Shown: positions 1-8,100 of the stretch, piece after piece
Layout: each line of letters starts with the position of its first letter
Numbering within the stretch: position 1 is the first letter of the stretch
IMG/VR virus record: IMGVR_UViG_3300028025_003813
Location: 1-47,905 of that record
Length of the DNA: 47,905 nucleotides
From: a virus
Reading direction: 5' to 3' (one strand)
Notes under the pieces: model-generated
Told to the model about the DNA's origin: nothing
Database searches by the model: none
Seen by the model: the letters and a program-made list of their open reading frames with translations, nothing else
Translations under genes and position numbers: made by a program

Positions 1-1
1 T

Positions 2-211
2 ATTTCTTGTTTTACTTCTAATGGTAAAACAACACAAAGTCCTTTAGCTTATGAAAGGATCGATATATGGAAAGAGATATATAAGTTCTATACTTATTAC
101 TATGATAAATATAGTGGTGTTAAAGTTGTTAAAGAAGTACAGCCAAGAAAGTTTATAAAAGAAGAACCAGTAAAGCAAAAAGAAAAACCAATAATAAATA
201 CTTTATTTTAA
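2..211 (+). CDS. C-terminal part of an unidentified protein (5' truncated by window edge)
   Basis: The frame starting at base 2 is open from the window edge to a TAA at 209-211, giving 69 residues. The stop lies two bases before the ATG of the ThyA-family gene, the tight spacing seen throughout this plus-strand block, so the frame is likely real. The visible part has a Tyr-rich stretch (YKFYTYYYDKY) and a Lys/Glu/Pro-rich tail. I do not recognise the family. The frame is also in register with the ORF that runs off the right end of the window, which is discussed as a finding. Confidence 0.55.
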   Translation: MSCFTSNGKTTQSPLAYERIDIWKEIYKFYTYYYDKYSGVKVVKEVQPRKFIKEEPVKQKEKPIINTLF

Positions 212-212
212 T

Positions 213-980
213 ATGACAAAATACGAAGCACAATATAAAGAATTGTTATGGAAATGTATGACGAACGGGGTATATCGTAAAGATAGAACAAACGTAGGTT
301 GTTTATCAATATTCAATGCTGGCTTAAGAATTAATCTTAATGAAGGTTTCCCTTTATTAACTGGTAGAAAAATGTTTCAAAAGACTTTTGATACAGAGTT
401 TGATTGGTTTATGAATGGTGAAACTAATATTCAAAGATTCAAAGATGCTGGCGTAAAGATATGGGATTCTTGGGCGGATGAGAATGGAGATCTAGGACCA
501 GTATATGGCTATCAAATGCGTAACTTTAATGGTGCTGGAGGTGATCAACTTCAAGCTTTAATAACAAGTTTAAAAAATAATCCTGATAGCAGAAGACATA
601 TAATATCACTATGGAATCCATTACAGTTACATCAAATGGCATTGCCACCGTGTTATTTATATTTTCAATTCTTTGTAGAACAAGACAGACTTAATATGTT
701 TGTAGTTCAAAGATCAGGCGATATTTTTTTAGGGATACCTTATGATGTAGCTTTGTTTTCAAAAATACTTCTGTATATTGCAGAACAAACTAATTTGAAA
801 GCAAACTATATTGATATACAGATCGTGGATGCGCATGTTTACAGCAATCAACACGATGCTATACGCAAATATCTTGATCAAGAAACTTTTCAAGCACCGG
901 ACTATATTTACAAAAACGGAGCATTATCCTTAATAAATTACAAACACGGACCAGTAATAACGGCAAAAGTAGCCATTTAA
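213..980 (+). CDS. Thymidylate synthase (ThyA) family protein, predicted dCMP-specific methylase or hydroxymethylase
   Basis: This 255-residue protein has the complete ThyA fold signature: RKDRT at 22-26, Glu62, IWDSWADENGDLGPVYG at 83-99, SRRHIISLWNP at 126-136, the catalytic cysteine in ALPPC (Cys147), QRSGDIFLG at 166-174, His208/Tyr210, and the C-terminal AKVAI. Length matches bacterial ThyA (about 264). Two substrate-contact residues differ. The Asn that recognises the uracil ring (Asn177 in E. coli) is Asp178 here (GIPYDVA), and the His after the catalytic Cys is Tyr148. Known work shows that Asn-to-Asp at this site shifts specificity from dUMP to dCMP, and T4 dCMP hydroxymethylase carries Asp at the aligned position. 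I infer dCMP as substrate. The retained Trp84/Trp87 leave methylation and hydroxymethylation both possible. A plain thymidylate synthase is the alternative. It is the first complete gene of the plus block, next to two MazG-family genes. Confidence 0.9.
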   Translation: MTKYEAQYKELLWKCMTNGVYRKDRTNVGCLSIFNAGLRINLNEGFPLLTGRKMFQKTFDTEFDWFMNGETNIQRFKDAGVKIWDSWADENGDLGPVYGYQMRNFNGAGGDQLQALITSLKNNPDSRRHIISLWNPLQLHQMALPPCYLYFQFFVEQDRLNMFVVQRSGDIFLGIPYDVALFSKILLYIAEQTNLKANYIDIQIVDAHVYSNQHDAIRKYLDQETFQAPDYIYKNGALSLINYKHGPVITAKVAI

Positions 981-988
981 TCTTAATT

Positions 989-1888
989 ATGTATTATATA
1001 TATCACATTTTTGGTAAAAAGATCGGCGTTACACGTAATCTTAATAAGAGAGTTGAAGTTGCTCAGGGCTATATGCCAGGAGAATATGAAGTGATCGAAA
1101 TGCATGACGACATACATCATGTTTCAAATCGCGAAAGAGAACTACAACGACTTTATGGTTATAAAGTTGATCGAGATTCCTACAAACAAGTAATAGACAG
1201 TAAAAATAAACTAACTAAATCAAATAAAATGAAATTAAACATCACAGAACAAACGATTACGTTTCCATGTCCTCCAAATAAATTAAAGGGACAGCTCTTG
1301 GACGCATTAGGGCTTACATTTGAAACACAATACGGCAAGTATATATTGAATGCTGAATTAATAGATTGGATTGTCCAGAACGCTTCTGTGTCAATGTTTA
1401 ATATCAATCGTAGTTTTGTTTACAATAAAGCTTTATATAATGCTTTTAATAAAGCACCCGAAAAACTAATAGAAACCTCGTCTCAGCCAGTTGATATGAA
1501 AAGATCAATTAATGAACAATTAGAGGCAGCTTTTTCTAGTTTTTATGATGCAATGAAACAAGCTGAAAATAATAAAGAAAATAAACAGACTAGTAATGTA
1601 TACGACTTAATTAGAGAATGGGCTAATGATAAAGGTATTTACAAATCAGGTGATTCCAAAACACAATATGTTAAACTTATGGAAGAGTCTGGTGAATTAG
1701 CAAGAGCAATTCTAAAGCGAGATAAAACAGAAATTAAAGATGCGATTGGTGATATGATTGTTGTATTGACTAACTTAGCATATCTTGAAGGTTTTAATGT
1801 TGAGGATTGCGTTACGTCTGCTTATGATGTAATTAAGAATAGAACAGGTAAAATGGAAAACGGAACTTTTATGAAATCTACATTATAA
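989..1888 (+). CDS. GIY-YIG-like N-terminal domain fused to MazG-family nucleotide pyrophosphohydrolase
   Basis: The protein has 299 residues in three parts. Residues 1-70 (YYIYHIFGKKIGVTRNLNKRV, then a conserved-looking RERELQRLYGY) resemble a GIY-YIG nuclease core: paired Tyr motifs, an Arg after NLNK and a Glu on the next helix. Residues 85-160 are unassigned. Residues 205-299 form an all-alpha MazG-like domain with the metal-binding pattern EESGE followed by EIKDAIGD. MazG-family enzymes hydrolyse (d)NTPs to monophosphates. Beside a predicted dCMP-modifying enzyme, a dCTPase-type role is attractive but only inferred. The gene lies 8 nt after the ThyA homologue and 1 nt before the next gene, suggesting one operon. 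The MazG call is firm; the nuclease call is moderate because the first motif is degenerate. Confidence 0.8.
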   Translation: MYYIYHIFGKKIGVTRNLNKRVEVAQGYMPGEYEVIEMHDDIHHVSNRERELQRLYGYKVDRDSYKQVIDSKNKLTKSNKMKLNITEQTITFPCPPNKLKGQLLDALGLTFETQYGKYILNAELIDWIVQNASVSMFNINRSFVYNKALYNAFNKAPEKLIETSSQPVDMKRSINEQLEAAFSSFYDAMKQAENNKENKQTSNVYDLIREWANDKGIYKSGDSKTQYVKLMEESGELARAILKRDKTEIKDAIGDMIVVLTNLAYLEGFNVEDCVTSAYDVIKNRTGKMENGTFMKSTL

Positions 1889-1889
1889 T

Positions 1890-2351
1890 ATGCAAAAACA
1901 AGAAATTGAATTTAGAGACCCAGTTGTACAACAAGTAGTTAATAAATTTGTATCAAGATCTGATGTTGGCTTTGCTAAATATGGCAAGACTATGATTGAT
2001 GACAAGTCTGATATTAAAGTTTGGCTTAATCATGTACAAGAAGAATTAATGGATGCAACATTATATATTCAAAGATTAAAGATTGAAATTAATGATTTAA
2101 TTGAAGAACGTGTTACTAGAAACGAGATACAAGCTTTATTAGATTGTATTAATGTTGTTGATCCTGAATTTGTTTCTCCACAAGTTGAGTCGTTTAATGG
2201 TATATATGAAACTATTGCCAAGCACGAAAAGAAAAAGAAAAAGAAAAAAGCTTACAAGGTTGGAAGAGGTGATACTTATTCTTTTACTATTGATGACGAT
2301 ATTGAATCTGTTAGATGGCAATGTGATTGGTGCGGGCATGGCAAAAAGTAG
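1890..2351 (+). CDS. Second MazG-like (all-alpha NTP pyrophosphohydrolase superfamily) phage protein
   Basis: This 153-residue protein has an N-terminal half (SDVGFAKYGKTM, then VWLNHVQEELMDATLYIQRLK at 44-64) that matches the common phage helical family with a G-x-x-KYG motif followed by EE-x-x-D-A (Glu51, Glu52, Asp55). That family belongs to the MazG/dNTP pyrophosphohydrolase superfamily. A run of seven lysines (about residues 113-120) leads into a C-terminal tail ending in CDWCGHGKK, a single CxxC that could bind metal only with a partner. The gene starts 1 nt after the GIY-YIG/MazG gene and overlaps the endonuclease gene by 14 nt. The function is inferred from the helical motif, and the substrate is unknown. 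Confidence 0.65.
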   Translation: MQKQEIEFRDPVVQQVVNKFVSRSDVGFAKYGKTMIDDKSDIKVWLNHVQEELMDATLYIQRLKIEINDLIEERVTRNEIQALLDCINVVDPEFVSPQVESFNGIYETIAKHEKKKKKKKAYKVGRGDTYSFTIDDDIESVRWQCDWCGHGKK

Positions 2352-2799
2352 AAAAAAAGGTCCAGTAACAGCAAAGAAGATAATATATGATGGTATTACC
2401 TTTGCTTCAGGTCTTGAGAAGTATATGTACAAAGCTTTAAAAGACGCTGGTATAGATTTTAAATATGAGGGGGTAACGTTTGAATTGTTACCCTCCTTTA
2501 TATTTGAAAATGTTTCAATAGAAAGACAATCAAATGGCAAGGGAGATTTTATTAATAGGGGTCTAAAAAAGATATTAAACCTTAAATATACTCCAGACTT
2601 TGTTGGTGATAATTTTATAATTGAAACTAAAGGTAGAGCTAATGAATCTTTTCCATTACGTTGGAAACTATTTAAGAAGTGGATGATGGATAACAAAGAT
2701 TACCGAACATTATATAAGCCTCAGAATCAAGCTGAGTGTCTTAAAACAATTGAATTAATATTAGCTAATACAAAACAAAAAAAGAATGAACAAATTTAG
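2338..2799 (+). CDS. PDDEXK endonuclease, T7 endonuclease I/Holliday-junction-resolvase-like
   Basis: This 153-residue protein starts at MAKSRKKG. The same frame is open upstream to 2152, but that part is low-complexity shadow of the previous gene, so the start at 2338 is chosen. Motifs of the PDDEXK nuclease fold are in order: Glu27 in FASGLEKYMYKAL, Asp87 in KYTPDFVGD, and Glu96-x-Lys98 in FIIETKGR, followed by a basic helix (RWKLFKKWM). This arrangement matches phage T7 gp3-type endonucleases, which cleave branched DNA during recombination and before packaging. It may instead be a generic structure-specific nuclease. The gene overlaps both neighbours by 14 nt, implying translational coupling. 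Confidence 0.75.
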   Translation: MAKSRKKGPVTAKKIIYDGITFASGLEKYMYKALKDAGIDFKYEGVTFELLPSFIFENVSIERQSNGKGDFINRGLKKILNLKYTPDFVGDNFIIETKGRANESFPLRWKLFKKWMMDNKDYRTLYKPQNQAECLKTIELILANTKQKKNEQI

Positions 2800-2935
2800 T
2801 GAAAAAAGTTGGTCAATATCTATTGGCCTGTATACAGGAATCTTATTAGGATTCAGAGCGTATGAGGAAGAATATTATACAACCTATGTATTGTATTTGC
2901 CATTTGTTGATGTTGCATTAGAAATTGATAATTAA
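2786..2935 (+). CDS. Small protein of unknown function (49 aa)
   Basis: The ATG at 2786 lies inside the end of the endonuclease gene (14-nt overlap). The frame runs 49 codons to TAA at 2933-2935, nine bases before the reductase ATG, so it fills the only real gap in this block. The product begins MNKFSEKSW and has a central hydrophobic stretch (SISIGLYTGILLGF) too short for a confident membrane helix, then an aromatic/acidic segment (YEEEYYTTYVLYLPF) and ends in EIDN. I cannot assign a function. Position and overlap pattern support a real gene. Confidence 0.5.
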   Translation: MNKFSEKSWSISIGLYTGILLGFRAYEEEYYTTYVLYLPFVDVALEIDN

Positions 2936-2944
2936 AAAATAAAT

Positions 2945-4813
2945 ATGAGCCTTAGTTTAGACAAACAAATATTAAGTGATATTACTGTATACACAAAGTA
3001 TGCAAAGTACGTTCAATCAAAAGAGCGTAGAGAAACGTGGGAAGAATTAGTAACAAGGAATATGGATATGCACAAAGCCAAATTTCCACAAATGAAAGAA
3101 GCAATTGAACAAGTATACAAAAATTTCGTATTCACTAAAAAAGTGTTACCTTCAATGCGCAGCCTACAGTTTGGTGGGAAAGCTATTGAACTTAATAATG
3201 CTCGCATTTATAATTGCGCTTTTTTACCTGTCGATAATATTCGTAGTTTTTCTGAAACTATGTTTTTACTTCTTGGAGGCACTGGCGTTGGATATTCGGT
3301 ACAAAATCACAACATTGATAAACTACCTGAAATAAGAAAACCTAATTATGATCGCAAAAAACGTTATGTTGTTCAGGATAGCATTATTGGTTGGGCTGAT
3401 GCAATTAAAACATTATTCAAATCGTATACAGGAGAGTTAACTTCTCATATTGAATTTGATCTTTCAGATATACGCCAGAAGGGAGCATTGCTTGTAACGG
3501 CAGGAGGTAAAGCACCAGGACCGGAACCATTAAGATTAGCATTAGTTAAGATTGAAGCTATTCTTCGTGAAAAAGAAGACAGATCAAAATTAACAGATAT
3601 TGAATGCCATGATATTCAATGTCATATTGCCGATGCGGTTTTAGCTGGCGGTATTCGTAGAGCAGCAATGATTTCATTATTCGACCTTGACAGTACCGCA
3701 ATGTTAAATTGTAAAGCTGGAAATTGGTGGGAAGAAAATCCACAAAGAGGTAGAGCTAATAACTCAGTTGTTTTAGTACGCCATAAAATTGATAAGAAAA
3801 CATTTGATAAAGTATGGGAACGTATTGAAGCATCTGGATCAGGAGAGCCTGGAATTTATCTTACCAATGATAAAGATTGGGGTACAAATCCTTGCTGTGA
3901 GATTGCATTGAGACCATATCAATTCTGTAATTTAACAGAGATCAATATGGCTAACATCGAAGATCAAGAAGATTTTAATGCACGAGCATCTGCTGCCTCA
4001 TTCTTAGGAACATTACAAGCATCATACTCAGATTTTCATTATCTTCGCGATATATGGCGAAAGAATACAGAAAAAGATGCCTTACTTGGAGTTTCAATGA
4101 CGGGTATTGCGTCTAAGTCAAACTTAGAATTAAATTATGAAGAAGCAGCAAATACCGTTAAAGAAACAAACAAAGAAACAGCTAAAGCGCTTGGGATTAA
4201 TATCGCAGCAAGAACGACGGCCGTTAAGCCAGCTGGTACAACTAGCTTGGTACTTGGTACTTCTAGCGGGATACATGCTTGGCATAATGACTATTATATA
4301 CGTCGTATGCGCTTAGGCAAGAATGAAGCAATCTATTCTTATCTTGCAATTAATCATCCAGAATTACTCGAAGATGAATACTTTAATCCAACATTACAAT
4401 CAGTTATTTCAGTCCCTCAGAAGGCTCCAGATGGCGCTATAACACGACATGAATCAACATTAGATCTATTGGAAAGAGTAAAACTTATATCTAGAGATTG
4501 GGTTAAGACTGGCCATGATAAAGGTAACAATACACACAATGTATCCTGTACCGTTTCTGTTAGAGATGATGAATGGAAAATAATTGGTGAATGGATGTGG
4601 GCGAACAAAGAGTACTATAATGGACTATCTGTTTTGCCATATCACGGAGGTACATATAAACAAACTCCATTTGAAGATTGTACAAAAGAAGTGTACGATG
4701 AAATGATGTCTACTTTAAAGAATGTAGATTTATCGAAAGTAGTTGAGATACACGATAATACTAACTTTGCTGATTCAGCCGCTTGTGGAGGGGGAAATTG
4801 TGAGATTGTATAG
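2945..4813 (+). CDS. nrdJ: Adenosylcobalamin-dependent (class II) ribonucleoside-triphosphate reductase
   Basis: This enzyme reduces ribonucleotides to deoxyribonucleotides using coenzyme B12. The 622-residue sequence follows the monomeric class II pattern: LPSMRSLQFGG at 68-78, Cys91 in IYNCAF, NPCCEI with the expected thiyl cysteine Cys317, Cys328 in QFCNLTEIN, PAGTTSLVLGTSSGIH, and a C-terminal redox pair Cys614/Cys619 in CGGGNC. The 11-residue spacing of Cys317/Cys328 equals that of the thiyl and redox cysteines of Lactobacillus RTPR (408/419). At 622 residues it is shorter than that enzyme (739), so an allosteric insertion may be absent. It supplies dNTPs for phage DNA synthesis alongside the ThyA and MazG homologues, and activity would depend on host or environmental B12. 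The start at 2945 follows an A-rich leader (AAAAAATAAAT). Confidence 0.93.
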   Translation: MSLSLDKQILSDITVYTKYAKYVQSKERRETWEELVTRNMDMHKAKFPQMKEAIEQVYKNFVFTKKVLPSMRSLQFGGKAIELNNARIYNCAFLPVDNIRSFSETMFLLLGGTGVGYSVQNHNIDKLPEIRKPNYDRKKRYVVQDSIIGWADAIKTLFKSYTGELTSHIEFDLSDIRQKGALLVTAGGKAPGPEPLRLALVKIEAILREKEDRSKLTDIECHDIQCHIADAVLAGGIRRAAMISLFDLDSTAMLNCKAGNWWEENPQRGRANNSVVLVRHKIDKKTFDKVWERIEASGSGEPGIYLTNDKDWGTNPCCEIALRPYQFCNLTEINMANIEDQEDFNARASAASFLGTLQASYSDFHYLRDIWRKNTEKDALLGVSMTGIASKSNLELNYEEAANTVKETNKETAKALGINIAARTTAVKPAGTTSLVLGTSSGIHAWHNDYYIRRMRLGKNEAIYSYLAINHPELLEDEYFNPTLQSVISVPQKAPDGAITRHESTLDLLERVKLISRDWVKTGHDKGNNTHNVSCTVSVRDDEWKIIGEWMWANKEYYNGLSVLPYHGGTYKQTPFEDCTKEVYDEMMSTLKNVDLSKVVEIHDNTNFADSAACGGGNCEIV

Positions 4814-4861
4814 TTACCTAGGAACAAGATGTTGGATTTACACATTATATATAAATAAAAT

Positions 4862-5077
4862 ATGAAAGAACAAACATTAGTTGAAATGAAAAATAAGGTT
4901 GACGCAATCACACGAGTGCTTCAACAGTTGATCTACGAGCAAGATAACTTGCGGACTTTAACAGTTGGTATTATGGAAACCATTAAGGCTATGCCCGATT
5001 ACGAAGAAGCATTGCAAGTTGTTAAAGATAAAGTAAAGGAGCAGGAAAAAGACAACGCTCCAAAGTTAGAAGTTTAG
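4862..5077 (+). CDS. Small coiled-coil protein of unknown function
   Basis: This 71-residue, charge-rich, largely helical protein (KNKVDAITRVLQQLIYEQDN, then LRTLTVGIMETIKAMPDYEEAL) reads as a short coiled coil with a Lys/Glu tail. It is the last gene of the plus-strand block, 48 nt after the reductase and 16 nt before the hairpin terminator. Its ATG follows an A-rich leader (AAATAAAAT) like its neighbours. No catalytic motif is visible and no function is assigned. Confidence 0.65.
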   Translation: MKEQTLVEMKNKVDAITRVLQQLIYEQDNLRTLTVGIMETIKAMPDYEEALQVVKDKVKEQEKDNAPKLEV

Positions 5078-5093
5078 TTTAGTTTATTAATCA

Positions 5094-5131
5094 GAAAAGG
5101 GGACCGCGAATTATCACGAGTCCCCTTTTTT
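5094..5131 (+). terminator. Rho-independent terminator at the convergent gene boundary
   Basis: A perfect 10-bp stem pairs AAAAGGGGAC (5095-5104) with GTCCCCTTTT (5120-5129) around a 15-nt loop and runs into TTTTTT (5126-5131). It lies 17 nt after the last plus-strand stop codon. The A-rich left arm gives a U-tract on the other strand too, so it may work in both directions between the convergent arms. Confidence 0.85.
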
Positions 5132-5138
5132 CGGTTAT

Positions 5139-5180
5139 AGGAATATTTAGGTATGGTGCCTAGTTATCTTTATTCCTTTT
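5139..5180. terminator. Second nested hairpin at the convergent boundary
   Basis: An outer stem AGGAATA (5139-5145) pairs with TATTCCT (5171-5177), and an inner TAGG (5148-5151) pairs with CCTA (5159-5162). On the plus strand it is followed by TTTT at 5177-5180, which overlaps the stop codon of the giant minus-strand gene (5179-5181). It could back up the first terminator. The large internal loop makes it weaker. Confidence 0.35.
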
Positions 5181-8100
5181 AATCACCGCCCATTTTTCTC
5201 TTTTTCCTTTTAGCTAAAGCTTTTTCTCTTTTCTTTTTAGCTTCCATTCTAAGATAATCATTTCGTTCATTAATTGAAAGACCTTTTAAAGAATCTCTTA
5301 GTGCTTCCTTTTTAGCTTTTCTAGTTATAGAAGCTTTTTTAGTGCCTTCAATTTTTCTTTCAACTTTTGCCTCTTCAATAATTTTAATATCACCTGGTGT
5401 TTTTTCTATTCCAACTGTCCAAGGAGTGAATCCTAATGCAACAGCTGCTCTTTGCCAAGCTTTGTTTTGATCATTAAATGCTTGAGATATATTCTCTACT
5501 TTATTTACAAAACGATCCATTGGTACATTTAATAATACCTCTGCTCCTTTGCCGGTTACAGAATACATAGGACCAAGATGAACTCTTCCGTCTTGCATTA
5601 CTCCCCATCCTCTTTCTTTTATTAGATCTTTGTCATATTCTGTTTGCTCTAATGCTGAATATGCTTTTCTTAGTTTAGATCCAATTGGAGGAGATATATT
5701 AGCGGCTTCAAATACAACCTTAGCGTAATCCTTTTGTTTTTTATCTTGTTGTTCTGCGTATTTTATAGCTACATTTTTAAGCGTAGCAGCGATACCACCA
5801 TAAAATCCGGTACCTCTAAGAACGGTATCAAGAACATTGTTAGCTAAATCAATTGCTTTATTATCGCCTTTCTTATTTCTTTTTTCTTCTTCTTCATCAT
5901 CTTCAAACATTAAAGCAAATAATCCTTGCTGTAATATTGAGAATATAGTATTTTGAATTATTAAGTAATAACTGATTTTAGCAATATTAGTTTTAACATC
6001 ACCTCTACCATTTTTAAGATCAAGGTAAGCTTTCTTAACTAATCTAGATTGTTGCATTGCAGTATTCTGGAATGTTAATAATAATCTACCAGCTCCACTT
6101 GCTTGTTGTTTAGATATATCTTTTGGATCCCCAGATTGTTGTGTTTCATCTGCTATTTTTGAAAATTCTTCCCAAGCTAATTTTTCAGCTTCAGTTTCAG
6201 ACATGCCTTCTGAAATATGAGTTTTGATTCTATTTCTATAATATGGAGCACCTCCTGAAGCAATTGCAAAACTATCCGCTAATTGTGTTGGTGTATAACC
6301 TATTTTTAATAAGTAAGCAACCACAGCCGCAGCTTTATTTTTACTACCAGCAGCAGCATTCGCAATTTCAGCAGCAGCAACATCCTCACGTAATCCGCCA
6401 CGTCTTTCTTTCATTTTATCAGAGTTCCATATAGTAGCAAAATCACTCCAATATTGTTTCTGATTAGCAAAAGCTTTTCCAGCAGCCACAGGATTATTAT
6501 CTCTTAAGTTTAAGAAGTTAGCCGTACTGATTAACTGTAATACAGCAGATCTTGTATTAAGGAACATAATAACTCCGGTTGATCCATTAACCCAATTACT
6601 CCAAGCGCTTGTTTCTTTGTCTTGACCATAACTACGGTTTTTACCATTTATCATCCTATATAATGAATCTTCTAAAGATTCACGTACATTTGTTCCATAT
6701 ACGGCTTGGATCTTATTCATGTTAGGGCCTACTAATTTGCCAGCTTCCCATTTTCCAAAGATAGTTTCAACATTTTCAATAAACTCTCCTAAGAATTTTT
6801 TTCTTCCTCCGGATTGTGTTATATTAAATAGATCAGAAACTATTGTATCAGTATCCCAATGTTCAGATGGTTCAACCCAGCCGTTTTCTTGACGACTCAT
6901 AGCTTTTAATCCTTCCTTGAATGCAAGCAATTCTGGATCGCCATTAACCATTTCAACAAGTTTCTTATTGTCTCTTTGTGTTAATCCAGGTATTTCTATT
7001 CCTGCATCATTCCACAATGCAACACGTATTGCTTGATCATAAGTAAAGTCACCGTCTGGATTAAGTTTTTCTAATTTCTTTTGTACATCTGGGAATGCTT
7101 TTATCAATGCTTTGTATGATCGTTTAATTGATTGACGTGCACCGTCCATTAAATTAACACCATTAATATATGGTTTTAATAAAGCTTCATCAAAGAATTT
7201 TTGTTGTTCTTCTCCGCGTTTACCTTTGCCCATAAACTTATATAGTAATAATTCAAAGTCTGCCGCAGATGGTGGAACAAATAAATCAAATTTGTTTTTG
7301 CCAGCACCACGTCTTTTTGCTACAATATCAGAATATACTTTGTAACTCTCTACTCCTTTGTTCTCTTCAATAATTTTATTAAATTCATTGGACATAGATT
7401 TGCTAAACTTAATTTTAGCTTGTTGTATTTTTGCCTTAACATCTAATACATCAAGAGCGTCTTTAACTGCAGTAACATTTTGGATCGCATCGTCTGCAAA
7501 ATAGAAATCATTATATCCTTCATTTGCTTTTTCAACAATCCAATCAGCTTTTGCTTGACCTGTGCTATTGCCTAACCCTGTAATATTCTCTAATGGTATG
7601 TTAATATCTATTGAAGATAAAAACTCCTGTATAGGAACAGCAGCAGCCTGAGGTCTTGCGGTTAATATAAAGAAATTTTCTGGTCCAAATTTGCCAATCA
7701 TTTTCTTAATCTTTTCAACCATAGGACCTGGCTTACCGTCAATTACTTGACTAAATTCAGAAAAATCAAATTCAGCGCCTTCAGAAAGTAATCTTGATCC
7801 ATCTTTTGCAAATTCCTCGGCATTTAATTTGCCCCCGGTGCCATCAGGCATTGTGTATAGCACATTACCTTTAGTTATGCCTAACGTATCATCAAAATCA
7901 AAAACAGATATTCCTTTTTGAGGATTATTGTTAGATAAAGAATATAGTACGCCTTTTGAATTTTCTATATTTTGTAAACTTTCTTTGGAATTTACACCAG
8001 ATTTAGCAAGTTTAACAAGTGCATCAAATTCTTTTTTAGATCCATACTCGCTTTCTATATTAAATATTTTATATCCATCATCAATTAATTCTTGCAAATA

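Noticed and set aside
5-40. Walker A-like CFTSNGKTT in the partial protein at the left end
   Set aside because: The leading Gly of the GxxxxGK[ST] motif is a Cys here, no Walker B can be seen in the 69 residues, and the segment is too short to judge.
1890-2799. Programmed frameshift at the A-rich poly-Lys tract fusing the MazG-like protein to the endonuclease
   Set aside because: The endonuclease frame is +1 relative to the MazG-like frame, whereas slippage on an A-run normally gives -1. The endonuclease has its own good ATG at 2338, and the open upstream part is low-complexity.
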